From: Actinomycetota bacterium
GTDB taxonomy: Bacteria; Actinomycetota; Actinomycetes; Actinomycetales; Microbacteriaceae
Assembly: GCA_016870695.1 (NCBI GenBank)
Contig: VGAV01000020.1
Coordinates: 1 to 14,885 of the forward strand
Length of the DNA: 14,885 bases
Direction: 5' to 3'
The position numbers and the translations under genes were made by a program. The notes below the pieces were generated by a model. The model ran no database searches. It saw only the letters and a program-made list of their open reading frames with translations, and was not told where the DNA came from. Below are positions 1 to 8,234 of the stretch, piece after piece (the first letter of the stretch is position 1; each line of letters opens with the position of its first letter).

Positions 1-11
1 CTCCACAGGGG

Positions 12-64
12 TTGTTCACAAGCATCGCGGCGTTTCACGCAGTCTGTCCACAAAGTTATCCACA
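12..64 (+). promoter_or_regulatory. DnaA-box-like cluster upstream of dnaB
   Basis: Position 56-64 reads TTATCCACA, a perfect match to the classical DnaA box TTATNCACA. Two looser copies in the same orientation lie at 44-52 (CTGTCCACA) and 12-20 (TTGTTCACA), and the window begins with another partial CCACA at 3-7. The cluster ends about 185 bases before the dnaB start. It could bind DnaA to regulate dnaB or titrate the initiator. It is not itself a convincing origin, because no AT-rich unwinding element and no dnaA or dnaN gene is visible. Confidence 0.6.
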
Positions 65-250
65 GGGTCGTTTGCAGGCGGGAATCGCCGTCCTTACCGT
101 GGGGGCAGCCCCTCAGGCACACCCGTGCCATCGTGCGTCTCATGTCGGACGTTCGTGATGTGATCCCGGAACCACCACATCTCGTCCCTGACATCCCGGC
201 CCGCCGCAGCCGGTCGATCGCAGGGGCGCCTCGACGAGAACGGAGTCCAC

Positions 251-1618
251 GTGTCGATCGCCGACATCGCAGAAGAACGTCTCGGAGGCCAACGGAAGCC
301 CGAGCGCACGCCGCCCCACGACCTCCTCGCCGAGCAGAGCGCCCTGGGCGGGATGCTGCTGTCGAAGGACGCTGTCGCCGACGTCATCGAGACGCTGCGC
401 GGCGCGGACTTCTACGTCCCGAAGCACGAGCTGATCTTCGACGCGATCCTCACGCTGTATTCGCACGGCGAGCCGACCGACGTCGTGGCCGTCACGGACG
501 AGCTCATCAAGTCCGGCGAGCTGCAGCGCGCCGGGGGAGCGGACTACCTCCACACCCTCACCTCGATCGTCCCCACGGCCGCCAACGCCGGCTACTACGC
601 GTCGATCGTCGCCGAGCGTGCGCTGCTGCGCCGCCTCGTTGAGGCCGGCACCCGCATCGTGCAGATGGGGTACGCGGGGGAGGGCGACCCGACCGAGCTC
701 GTCAACAGCGCGCAGGCCGAGATCTACAACGTCTCGGGCGACGACAGCGCCGAGGACTACATCCCCCTGACGGTGGCCGTGGATGCCGCTGTCGACGAGA
801 TCGAGGCCGCTCGCGGCCGCGACGGGTCGATGACCGGTATCCCGACCGGCTTCGCCGGTCTCGACCAGCTGACCAACGGTCTGCACCCCGGTCAGATGAT
901 CGTCCTCGCCGCCCGCCCCGCCATGGGTAAGTCGACGCTCGCGCTCGACTTCGCCCGCGCCGCCGCGATCAAGTCGAACGCGCCATGCATTTTCTTCTCC
1001 CTCGAGATGGGGCGCAGCGAGATCGCGATGCGCCTGCTCAGCGCCGAGGGCGCGATCCCGCTGCAGAGCATGCGCAAGGGAACGCTCGACTCCCGCGACT
1101 GGACCACCGTCGCCGCGACCCGCGGCCGCATCAACGACGCGCCCCTCTACATCGACGACAGCCCGAACATGACGCTGGTCGAGATCCGCGCCAAGTGCCG
1201 TCGCCTCAAGCAGCGTGAGGGTCTGAAGATGGTCGTCATCGACTACCTCCAGCTGCTCACGAGCGGCAAGCGCGTCGAGTCGCGTCAGCAGGAGGTCAGC
1301 GAGTTCTCGCGTGCGCTCAAGCTGATGGCGAAGGAGCTGCAGGTTCCCGTCATCGCGCTGTCGCAGCTGAACCGTGGAGCCGAACAGCGCGCCGACAAGA
1401 AGCCGGCCCTGTCCGACCTGCGTGAGTCCGGCTCAATCGAGCAGGACGCCGACATGGTCGTGCTCCTGCACCGCGAGGCCGCCTACGAGAAGGACAGCCC
1501 CCGCGCCGGCGAGGCCGACCTCATCGTCGCCAAGCACCGTAACGGCCCCACCGACACGATCACGGTCGCGTTCCAGGGCCACTACTCCCGGTTCGCCGAC
1601 ATGGCCCCGGGCATGTGA
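251..1618 (+). CDS. dnaB: Replicative DNA helicase DnaB
   Basis: This is the hexameric 5'-3' helicase that unwinds the fork and recruits primase. The 455-residue length is normal. Residues about 20-125 form the helical N-terminal domain (DLLAEQSALGGML, then a conserved ADYLHTL segment). The RecA-like motor follows from about 195: Walker A ARPAMGKST at 221-229, the catalytic-type glutamate in FSLEM (E252), Walker B MVVIDYLQL (D331), the LSQLNR motif near 370-375, the DLRESGSIEQDAD motif at 389-401, and the arginine-finger region KHRNGPT (R430). No intein interrupts the gene, although dnaB is a common intein site. The GTG start is chosen because GGAG lies 5 bases upstream and the N-terminus fits the family. 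In actinobacteria dnaB usually follows rpsF-ssb-rpsR-rplI, which would lie left of the window. Confidence 0.97.
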   Translation: MSIADIAEERLGGQRKPERTPPHDLLAEQSALGGMLLSKDAVADVIETLRGADFYVPKHELIFDAILTLYSHGEPTDVVAVTDELIKSGELQRAGGADYLHTLTSIVPTAANAGYYASIVAERALLRRLVEAGTRIVQMGYAGEGDPTELVNSAQAEIYNVSGDDSAEDYIPLTVAVDAAVDEIEAARGRDGSMTGIPTGFAGLDQLTNGLHPGQMIVLAARPAMGKSTLALDFARAAAIKSNAPCIFFSLEMGRSEIAMRLLSAEGAIPLQSMRKGTLDSRDWTTVAATRGRINDAPLYIDDSPNMTLVEIRAKCRRLKQREGLKMVVIDYLQLLTSGKRVESRQQEVSEFSRALKLMAKELQVPVIALSQLNRGAEQRADKKPALSDLRESGSIEQDADMVVLLHREAAYEKDSPRAGEADLIVAKHRNGPTDTITVAFQGHYSRFADMAPGM

Positions 1619-1643
1619 CCGCAGTTCTCCGGCGAGGCGGATC

Positions 1644-2318
1644 GTGAAGCTTCTTCTGACCTCCGGGGGAGTCACCAACGGCAGCATCCGCACCGCCCTC
1701 ATCGAGCTGCTCGGCAAACCGATCAAGGAGTCGCGTGCGCTGCTGATCCCGACGGCGCAGTGGGGACACCCGCTGTGCTCACCTGAGAGCGTGTGGCGCA
1801 CCGTCGCGGGCCAGTGGGGCGGAAAGGCAGGACTTGCCGACCTCGGCTGGAAGTCGGTCGGCGTCCTCGAGCTCCTCGCGCTGCCGACCATCCCGGAAGA
1901 CCGATGGATGCCATGGGTCCACGCCGCCGACGTTCTCCTCGTCGACGGGGGAGAGGCGGTCTACCTTGCGCACCAGCTGCGCGAGTCCGGTTTGGGCGCG
2001 CTGCTGCCGTCGCTGACGAATACAGTCTGGGTCGGAGTGAGCGCCGGCAGCATGGTGCTGACCCCGCGGATCGGCCCCGCGTTCGTCGAGTGGCAGCCGG
2101 ACGGCACGGACGAGACCCTCGGCATCGTCGACTTCTCGATCTTTCCGCACCTGGACTACCCGGGCTGGTCGACCAACACGACGGAGAAGGCCCGCGAGTG
2201 GGCCGCCGACATCGGCGGACCGGCGTATGCGATGGACGACCAGACGGCGCTCGCGGTCGTGGGTGATGAGGTGCGCGTCGTGTCCGAAGGGCACTGGGAG
2301 TCCTTCGGCCGCGACTGA
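1644..2318 (+). CDS. Peptidase S51 (dipeptidase E-like) family protein
   Basis: The predicted product is 224 residues, close to the usual size for peptidase E relatives. It opens with the Rossmann-like strand KLLLTSGG, has an aspartate-rich loop VLLVDGGEAVYL at about 97-108, and carries the nucleophile elbow VGVSAGS with the candidate catalytic Ser133. A downstream FPHLDYPG segment supplies a candidate catalytic histidine (H169). The family resembles class I glutamine amidotransferases but uses serine. Some members cleave Asp-X dipeptides and others act on cyanophycin-derived peptides; the substrate cannot be told here. The GTG at 1644 is preferred because GGCGAGGCGG precedes it and the protein then begins exactly at the first core strand; the open frame continues upstream inside dnaB without homology. 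It starts 25 bases after dnaB, so cotranscription is likely. Confidence 0.82.
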   Translation: MKLLLTSGGVTNGSIRTALIELLGKPIKESRALLIPTAQWGHPLCSPESVWRTVAGQWGGKAGLADLGWKSVGVLELLALPTIPEDRWMPWVHAADVLLVDGGEAVYLAHQLRESGLGALLPSLTNTVWVGVSAGSMVLTPRIGPAFVEWQPDGTDETLGIVDFSIFPHLDYPGWSTNTTEKAREWAADIGGPAYAMDDQTALAVVGDEVRVVSEGHWESFGRD

Positions 2319-2323
2319 CCCGC

Positions 2324-2902
2324 TTACGGCTTCCAGAACCCCAGCGCGCACATGAGCCGGGTCTCGTCGTCGGCGTCCGCCGGCGGGTCGATGGCCGGCG
2401 GGAACACCCCGAACTGGCGCCACTCGTCCGCGTGCGGGGTGACGTGCTCATTCATCCCGGCGATCAGCTCGGGGGAGAGGTGGAACGGGATGCCGAACTC
2501 TTTCGCAATAGAGTACGCCTGGGAGGCGCGGTACATCGCCAGATGCGTGAGGCCCTCCCCGGCGGGGTAGTCGCCGTAGGTGAAGCGAAAGGTCTCCGCG
2601 AAGTCTCCGGTGCGCACCGCCGCGGTTGCGTCGTCATTGAGGGCGTCGTAGGACGCGATCGGGTCGTCGCCCAGCAGGTCGGCGTCGCCGAACGGGTCGC
2701 CGTCGGCGGCCGCGCGCCCGATGATCACATCGGGCACCCACGCTTCGTCGTACGCATGGCGGCCCAGGATGCCGAGCAGCGTCGGCGACTCGAGCTGACT
2801 CCACTCCTGCGGCACGGGGGAGGAGAAGTCGGCGGGGTCGAGCTGGTCGATGACCTCACGCAGCGCGGCGTCGGCATGGAGGAAGAGTTCCGCGGGAGTC
2901 AT
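2324..2902 (-). CDS. DinB-like / mycothiol-dependent maleylpyruvate isomerase-type protein
   Basis: The 192-residue protein has the feel of the DinB four-helix superfamily, whose actinobacterial members include mycothiol-dependent isomerases and transferases. It starts with MTPAELFLHADAALREVID, typical of the first helix. H49 (GRHAYDEAW) together with E116 and H120 (an E-x3-H pair in GEGLTHLAMYR) would give the H...ExxxH metal triad of mycothiol-dependent maleylpyruvate isomerase. That alignment is from memory of the family, so the exact reaction is not established; thiol-transfer or detoxification is the general expectation. The gene is convergent with the peptidase gene, with only 5 bases between the stop codons and no room for a separate terminator. 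No strong Shine-Dalgarno sequence precedes the ATG. Confidence 0.6.
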   Translation of the reverse strand: MTPAELFLHADAALREVIDQLDPADFSSPVPQEWSQLESPTLLGILGRHAYDEAWVPDVIIGRAAADGDPFGDADLLGDDPIASYDALNDDATAAVRTGDFAETFRFTYGDYPAGEGLTHLAMYRASQAYSIAKEFGIPFHLSPELIAGMNEHVTPHADEWRQFGVFPPAIDPPADADDETRLMCALGFWKP

Positions 2903-3185
2903 GGCGGGGACGATACTCCGGAGACGGAGGGGTGGGCCAGGGGATCTCTGACGGTCGTTCCGGCGCCGCCGGGCCGCCTATGCGCTCGGCGTGATGGGCT
3001 CGGACCCGGTCGACAAATCCGGGGAGGGAGGAGGTCGCATCGGCCGCGCCGTGACGGCGTGCCCCCACTAAACAGGGCGCAGTGGGCCCTTAGTATCCAC
3101 GAGCCGTGACAAGCTAGCGCCGAGGCCGACGCTGCCCCGCGCGACCTCACATTCGCCGGTACACCGCCCACTCGCAGAGGACACC
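2903..3185. other. Divergent intergenic region upstream of mcrB
   Basis: These 283 bases separate the start of the minus-strand DinB-like gene from mcrB. No gene is evident. CCCACT at 3064-3069 can pair with AGTGGG at 3081-3086 (6-bp stem, 11-base loop), and an alternative pairing AGGGC/GCCCT overlaps it. TAGTAT at 3091-3096 resembles a -10 element, but no good -35 lies 16-18 bases upstream, so the mcrB promoter remains unidentified. AGAGG at 3176-3180 is the ribosome-binding site for mcrB, 5 bases before its ATG. Confidence 0.35.
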
Positions 3186-5351
3186 ATGGCTGCAGAACAA
3201 CTCGTCCAACGGGCTGCGCGCGCTCGCGCGTCGCTCGAGTACCTCGACGAGCAGGGCGCGGACGGCTGCTACATCCCGATCGCCGACGTCTGGCTGGCCG
3301 TGCGCGAGAGGGTGCCATTCACGGAGCACGAAGCGCAACCGACCCAGAAGGGTCGGCCCCGCGGCGAGAGCGATTGGCGGTGGTCCAGCGCTGACCTCGC
3401 TGCCGCCGGGTGGTTGCGTAAACACCCCGATGGCTCTGGCCAGTGGGCAATCACGGATGCCGGTCGGCAGGCACTGCGAGACTTTCCTGGAGACGAGCTC
3501 CATGCCGAGGCGACTAGACGCTACGCGGCGGGACGAGTCGAGCTGCAGTCGGCCATCGCCGAAGCGCTGCCCTCAACCTGGGTGTCCACGGACGGTGCCC
3601 AGCGAAAACTTCTTGAAGCGGCGCGCGTCTGGGTGGAGCAATCGCTGCAGAAAGGTGCGTCCGTTTTCAGCCCCGGCCGAGATGTGTGGTCCGCAGACGC
3701 TGTCGAGCGCCTTCACCATGTGTGGTCGATTGCGGAGAAAGAGGAGGGCAAGAACTTCGCCGAGAACGTCGCGAGCCAGCTGGGGGATGAGAGCGACGAC
3801 GTCAAACTTCTGATGGCCGAGATCGTCGCCCTGCAGATCCTCCCCATCTCCTCAGCGATAGGTCATGCGAAGAAGACCCAGAAAGTCGAAGCGGTGCTCG
3901 CGTTGATGCAGCACAGGGTGTCGATTCCTGCACTCTTCGACGAAGCCTTCGGCGGCGGGGCGTTCAATCCCGGATCAGGGATGTTGTCGCGGGTCAACCA
4001 CGCCGTCACGATCATCCTCAACATGGCGAAGGCGTGGGTCGAGCTCGAGGCCGATGAGCAGGAGGCCGTTCTTCTCGATCCGATCGCTTGGCGCGACTTC
4101 ATCCTCGGAATCGAGGGCGACGACTTTCCCACCCAGCGCTGGTCACTGATGTACCTGGTGCATCCGGGATTCTTTGGTCCCATTGTGTCGACGGACCACC
4201 GCCGCCGCATACGCGATGCTTTCATCGGGGAGATCGGCGGCACTTCTTCCGGTGACCCCGACGTGGATCTGCAGCGAATTACCCTCGCTCTGCAGCAGAA
4301 AACGGGAAAACCGGTCGACCTCTATAAGACCCCCCATCGCGAGATGTGGCAGGACGCCTCCCCGCCCGCGCCGGAGCCCGACCCACGACCCGTCGACTCC
4401 ACGGAGCTGCAGACGGAGCCGCGCGGGTTCCGTCCCGGCGACGTGGACATCGCGACGCTCAGTGATCAGCTGAAGCTCGACGGTCAGTGGATTGCGCGCG
4501 TCATCGATGCGCTGCACCGTCGCGGACAGGTCATCCTCTATGGCCCCCCGGGCACCGGGAAGACCTACGTCGCCAAGGCGATAACCAAGGCACTCAGCAC
4601 GAAAGCGGATGCGTCCGTTCGTATCCAGTTTCACCCGTCGTACACCTACGAGGATTTCTTCGCCGGCTATCGCCCCCGTGAAAAGAACGGGCAGCTAGTT
4701 TTCGAGCTCACCAGGGGTCCGTTACGTCGAATCTCAGATGCCGCCCGCCGGGATCCCGACGTGACGCACGTCCTCATGATCGATGAGATCAACCGAGCCA
4801 ACCTCTCGAAAGTGTTCGGTGAGCTCTACTATCTGCTCGAGTACCGCGACGAACCCATCGACCTGCTCTACGCCGGCTCCGGCACCGACGGCGGGGACAC
4901 CTTCTCCTTGCCTCCGAACGTCGTCATCATCGGGACGATGAACACCGCTGACCGTTCCATCGCGCTGCTCGACTCCGCGATGCGCCGACGGTTCTCGTTC
5001 TTCGAACTGCACCCCGACGTACCGCCCGTCGCTGGCATCCTGGATCGGTGGACTGCCGTGTATCCGCAGACGTTCGACCTCGCCGGACTATTCGCGGAAC
5101 TCAACTCGCGAATTCGTGACCGCGAAGATCGCATCGGTCCCAGCCACCTGCTGCGCACGGATGACCTTAGTCGTTCCGCGCTCGACGCGATTTGGACCGA
5201 GAGCCTGATGCCTCTTCTCGAGGAACGACATCTCGGAAGCGCCACTGATGTGCACGCGACCTTCGCTCTGTCGGTTCTGCTCGGGAAGATGACGCCTGCC
5301 GCTTGGGACGTTGACGCAGAGAGCGCTTCGGGGGAGGAGCCGCGAGCGTGA
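3186..5351 (+). CDS. mcrB: McrB-like AAA+ motor subunit of a modification-dependent restriction system
   Basis: McrB-type proteins form GTP-driven rings that translocate DNA and activate the McrC nuclease. The 721-residue protein has a winged-helix-like N-terminus (about 25-100; the stretch ending GQWAITDAGRQAL resembles the Mrr N-terminal domain), a helical middle region (about 105-385) with a conserved-looking HPGFFGPIVSTDHRRRI at 326-342, a proline-rich linker (391-404), then the motor. Motor motifs are Walker A GPPGTGKT (453-460), Walker B LMIDEINRAN (530-539), the McrB hallmark MNTADR (585-590) and an arginine-rich AMRRRF segment (598-603). No EVE, YTH or DUF3578 reader domain is recognisable, so the modified base recognised is unknown. 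The stop overlaps the mcrC start as GTGA, implying translational coupling. Codon use is less biased than in dnaB, suggesting horizontal transfer. Confidence 0.9.
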   Translation: MAAEQLVQRAARARASLEYLDEQGADGCYIPIADVWLAVRERVPFTEHEAQPTQKGRPRGESDWRWSSADLAAAGWLRKHPDGSGQWAITDAGRQALRDFPGDELHAEATRRYAAGRVELQSAIAEALPSTWVSTDGAQRKLLEAARVWVEQSLQKGASVFSPGRDVWSADAVERLHHVWSIAEKEEGKNFAENVASQLGDESDDVKLLMAEIVALQILPISSAIGHAKKTQKVEAVLALMQHRVSIPALFDEAFGGGAFNPGSGMLSRVNHAVTIILNMAKAWVELEADEQEAVLLDPIAWRDFILGIEGDDFPTQRWSLMYLVHPGFFGPIVSTDHRRRIRDAFIGEIGGTSSGDPDVDLQRITLALQQKTGKPVDLYKTPHREMWQDASPPAPEPDPRPVDSTELQTEPRGFRPGDVDIATLSDQLKLDGQWIARVIDALHRRGQVILYGPPGTGKTYVAKAITKALSTKADASVRIQFHPSYTYEDFFAGYRPREKNGQLVFELTRGPLRRISDAARRDPDVTHVLMIDEINRANLSKVFGELYYLLEYRDEPIDLLYAGSGTDGGDTFSLPPNVVIIGTMNTADRSIALLDSAMRRRFSFFELHPDVPPVAGILDRWTAVYPQTFDLAGLFAELNSRIRDREDRIGPSHLLRTDDLSRSALDAIWTESLMPLLEERHLGSATDVHATFALSVLLGKMTPAAWDVDAESASGEEPRA

Positions 5352-6580
5352 GCTCCCCGCCGTCGCGCATCTACATCAGCGAGAAGGGCGAGAGCATCGT
5401 CACGCTCACGCTCGCTGAGGCGATGGAGCTGCAGGAGATGCGCTTTTGCACGGTCAGCCCCACGCCTCAGTCCGGGCGGTGGCGCATCTCGGACGTCGCC
5501 CGAGTCGGAACCGCGATCGTCGGCGGCAAAGCACTGCACATCGTGCCGAAGACGCCTCTCGAGAACATCGTCCATATGGCATCCCTCGGTCGGCGGCATA
5601 TCTCGCTGCGAGCGGATGCGGTCGCTTACGGAAGCGAGACAGCATTCCCGGCGGCGCTCGCGCGCGCGTTCCTGCTCGAAGTTCAGCGCGTAACCCGACG
5701 CGGGCTGGTCAAGGGCTACGAGCAGGTCCACGAATCCGCGTCCGTCATGCGTGGGAGGTGGGACGTGTCCCGGCAGCTGGCTATCCGACCGGGAATGCCG
5801 CTTCCCCTTGAGGTTGAGTACGACCATTTCAGCGAAGACGTACCCGCTAACCGCGTGCTTCACACCGCGATCAGAGCACTTCGGGCGCTCGACCTCCCGA
5901 GCAGTGTCGACACCATCCGATCGCAACTGGAAACCGACTTCCTCGAGGTCGGAACCGTTCCGCGGGGTATGCCCCTGCCGCCCTTCACCCTCACCCGGCT
6001 CACCGATCACCTGAGCACTGCGCTGGTGCTCGCTCGCGCGATCCTGGATGCCGTCTCCTGGACGCACCGCGAAGGCGCTCGCCGCGGCGGCACCTTCTTG
6101 GTGAATATTGCGACCATCTTCGAAGCGTTCGTCGCGGAACGACTGCGGGCGATTCTCACGCCGCGTGGACACGCGGTGACGACGCAGGATCGGCGGTGGT
6201 GGCTCGACTCCGACCGTTCGGTCGCGCTGCGCCCCGACATCGTCGTTTCCCGGGAGGAGCCCCTGTGCGTCGCCGACACGAAGTACAAGGTGCTCGCAGA
6301 CGGGACGGGTGCGCCACCGACCGGCGACGTGTACCAGATGGTTGCCTACGGACTCGCGCTGCAGGTGCCGACCGCGCACCTCATCTACGTCTCGGGCGAT
6401 GTCATCTCTCGGAGTATCTCGGTTCCGGCCGCAGGGGTCGACATCGAGATGCACGCGGTGGATCTGAGCGGCGACGTCAACGCACTCGAGGCGGAAATGC
6501 TGCGGTTGGCGGACTCGATCACCCGCCCGCCGCGACGTGCCGCCGTGGCGGAGCGACGGAGTTCCCTACCGATAACGTGA
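5348..6580 (+). CDS. mcrC: McrC-like nuclease subunit
   Basis: McrC is the endonuclease partner of McrB. It stimulates the ring's GTPase and cuts DNA near modified sites. The 410-residue product has an N-terminal McrB-binding part (about 1-125, with ALHIVPKTP near 62-70) and a C-terminal PD-(D/E)xK nuclease. Visible nuclease motifs are FEAFVAERLR (258-267), RPD at 295-297, the catalytic ADTKYK (D310, K312) and DVYQMVAYG (327-335). All core residues are present, so the enzyme looks active. The GTG start overlaps the mcrB stop by 4 bases. The last 25 or so residues (arginine-rich, TRPPRRAAVAERR) look like a nonconserved tail. The next gene starts 36 bases downstream. Confidence 0.9.
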   Translation: MSSPPSRIYISEKGESIVTLTLAEAMELQEMRFCTVSPTPQSGRWRISDVARVGTAIVGGKALHIVPKTPLENIVHMASLGRRHISLRADAVAYGSETAFPAALARAFLLEVQRVTRRGLVKGYEQVHESASVMRGRWDVSRQLAIRPGMPLPLEVEYDHFSEDVPANRVLHTAIRALRALDLPSSVDTIRSQLETDFLEVGTVPRGMPLPPFTLTRLTDHLSTALVLARAILDAVSWTHREGARRGGTFLVNIATIFEAFVAERLRAILTPRGHAVTTQDRRWWLDSDRSVALRPDIVVSREEPLCVADTKYKVLADGTGAPPTGDVYQMVAYGLALQVPTAHLIYVSGDVISRSISVPAAGVDIEMHAVDLSGDVNALEAEMLRLADSITRPPRRAAVAERRSSLPIT

Positions 6581-6616
6581 TCCTGACTACAAGAACGAAG
6601 CCGGGGGGCATATTTC

Positions 6617-8092
6617 GTGAACAGTGACATCTTCTGGATCATCGGCATCGTCGTCGCCGTCGGGGCGGTGCTGCTGATCCTGCTGATCGGCTTCTTCATC
6701 TTCCGGGCCTGGTACCAGGTGCCGCAGGCCGACGAGGCAATCGTCATCGTCGGTAAGAAGCAGCGCGGTGATGACGGTCTGACGTCGAACATGACGGTCA
6801 TCACCGGCGGCGGCGCCTTCGTGAACAGGCTCACGCAGCGGTCGGACCGGATCTCGCTGCGGTCGCGGCAGATCAAGATGGAGCCCGTCGCGCAGACGAA
6901 GAACGGTGTGACCATCCACCTCGCGGGCGTCGCGCTCGTGAAGATCGGGTCGCTGCCCGACCAGGTCCGCGCGGCCGCCGAGCGCTTCGCCTCGCAGGAC
7001 CAGGCGATCGACGTCTTCACCACCGAGCAGCTCGAGGGTGCGCTGCGCGGTGTGGTCGCGAAGCTGAACGTCGAAGAAGTGATGCAGGACCGCCAGAAGC
7101 TCGGTGACGAGATCGCCGAGGGCATCAAGGGCGACCTGCTCGCCCAGGGTCTCGTGCTCGACTCCTTCGCGATCCAGGGCGTCACCGACCGCAACGGCTA
7201 CATCGAGGCTCTCGGCGCGCAGGAGGTCGAGCGCGTCAAGCGCGAGGCCGAGGTCGCCCGCATCGAGGCGGCCCGCGAGGTCAAGGCGCGCCAGCTCGCG
7301 ACCGAGGAAGCGAACCTCATCGAGCAGACCGCGTTCGACAAGAACACGGCGGCATCCAAGTCCGAGGTCGGACGCGCCAACGCCGAGGCGGAGCAGGCCG
7401 AGAACCTCGCCCGCGCCGAACGCGAGCAGGCGGTGCTCGTGCAGCGTGCCGAGAACCGTCAGGCCGAGCTCGACGCCGACGTGAAGCGCGTCGCGGATGC
7501 CGAGAAGTACCGCAAGCAGACCGAAGCCGACGCCGAGTCCTACGCGCGCCAGAAGAAGGCCGAGACCGACCGCCAGGTGGCGCAGCAGGAATCGGATGCC
7601 GAGGCCTACGCGGTGCAGCGACAGGCCGAGGCCCGGCAGGCCTCGGCGGCGGCGGAAGCCGCCGCAGTCCGTGCCCGCGCTGAGGCCGAAGCCGAGGCAC
7701 TGCGGGCGAAGTCGACTGCCGAGGCCGAGGCGCTCCGCGCTCGGGCCAACGCCGAAGCGGAAGCCATCCGCGCGAAGGGTGAGGCGAGCGCTGCGGCGAT
7801 CCAGGCCGAGGCCGAGGCGCTGCGCGAGAACCAGGAGGCAATCCTGGGTCGCGAGCTCATCGGGCAGCTCCCCGCGCTGATGGCGGAGTTCGCGAAGGGC
7901 TACCAGAATGTCGGCAACGTCACCCTCGTGGGCGGCGACACGGCCGGTACGCACATCGCCCGCGAGCAGGCGGCGGGCCTGACCGCGACGTTCGAGAGCG
8001 TGAAGTCGGCGACCGGCGTAGACCTCGGCGCAATTCTGCAGGGGCAGGCGTTCGGTCGGGGAGTGGCGTCGTCGCGGGAGGCGCAGGCCTAA
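6617..8092 (+). CDS. Flotillin-like SPFH-domain membrane protein
   Basis: The 491-residue protein has one N-terminal membrane helix (about residues 6-30) followed directly by an SPFH/Band-7 domain (about 32-200; GLVLDSFAIQGVTD near its end is typical). A long charged coiled coil rich in A, E, R, K and Q follows (about 200-410), and then a C-terminal segment with GRELIGQLPALMAEFAKGYQNVG. Such proteins assemble into large membrane cages or microdomains. Residues 357-389 are three exact-length 11-residue repeats of the form AEAEALRAKST. The GTG start has GGGGGG 8 bases upstream. Codon use is strongly biased towards GAG, AAG and CGC, as in a native well-expressed gene and unlike the McrBC genes before it. 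The 36-base gap after mcrC allows cotranscription but does not prove a shared function. Confidence 0.9.
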   Translation: MNSDIFWIIGIVVAVGAVLLILLIGFFIFRAWYQVPQADEAIVIVGKKQRGDDGLTSNMTVITGGGAFVNRLTQRSDRISLRSRQIKMEPVAQTKNGVTIHLAGVALVKIGSLPDQVRAAAERFASQDQAIDVFTTEQLEGALRGVVAKLNVEEVMQDRQKLGDEIAEGIKGDLLAQGLVLDSFAIQGVTDRNGYIEALGAQEVERVKREAEVARIEAAREVKARQLATEEANLIEQTAFDKNTAASKSEVGRANAEAEQAENLARAEREQAVLVQRAENRQAELDADVKRVADAEKYRKQTEADAESYARQKKAETDRQVAQQESDAEAYAVQRQAEARQASAAAEAAAVRARAEAEAEALRAKSTAEAEALRARANAEAEAIRAKGEASAAAIQAEAEALRENQEAILGRELIGQLPALMAEFAKGYQNVGNVTLVGGDTAGTHIAREQAAGLTATFESVKSATGVDLGAILQGQAFGRGVASSREAQA

Positions 8093-8134
8093 ACGGTGGC
8101 GAGCGAGTAACGTCTCGCGGAAGCGCACATGCAA

Positions 8135-8153
8135 CGACAGCAAGATACTGTCG
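8135..8153. promoter_or_regulatory. Small dyad upstream of the helical-protein gene
   Basis: CGACAG (8135-8140) and CTGTCG (8148-8153) form a perfect 6-bp inverted repeat around a 7-base spacer, between the SPFH stop and the next reading frames. It may be an operator or part of a transcription end; no U-tract follows. Confidence 0.3.
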
Positions 8154-8186
8154 CACAACATGATGGGGTGCGGGGGAGTGGGAACA

Positions 8187-8234
8187 ATGGCAACTATGAC
8201 GTCATCGACGCCACCTAGAGGGCTCCCCCGATGA
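8187..8234 (+). CDS. Putative 15-codon leader ORF coupled to the downstream gene
   Basis: An ATG at 8187 is preceded by GGGGGAG at 8172-8178 (spacing 8), a better ribosome-binding site than the one in front of the following long gene. The frame encodes MATMTSSTPPRGLPR and its TGA (8232-8234) overlaps the ATG of the 439-residue gene in an ATGA junction. It includes codons rare in this genome style (ACT, CCA, CCT, AGA, CGA). This is the arrangement of a leader peptide that feeds ribosomes into, or meters, the downstream gene. An in-frame ATG at 8160 would make it 24 codons. It could be chance; no homology can be claimed. Confidence 0.4.
   Translation: MATMTSSTPPRGLPR

Noticed and set aside
1..250. 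A replication origin
   Set aside because: DnaA boxes are present but too few, without an AT-rich element or neighbouring dnaA/dnaN; promoter-type regulation of dnaB is the simpler reading.
251..1618. An intein in dnaB
   Set aside because: The helicase motifs are contiguous and total length is that of an uninterrupted DnaB.
1374..1643. An N-terminal extension of the S51 peptidase reaching into dnaB
   Set aside because: The extra 90 codons are the shifted frame of the dnaB C-terminus, are low complexity, and the family core starts at the GTG at 1644.
3068..3096. A promoter for mcrB with -10 TAGTAT
   Set aside because: No acceptable -35 element is found at 16-18 bases and TAGTAT matches the consensus at only four of six positions.
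4868..8161. Two long minus-strand open frames (over 500 codons each) antisense to mcrBC and the SPFH gene
   Set aside because: They are the usual high-GC shadows: low-complexity Arg/Gly/Leu-rich translations with no motifs, opposite genes with clear domain matches.
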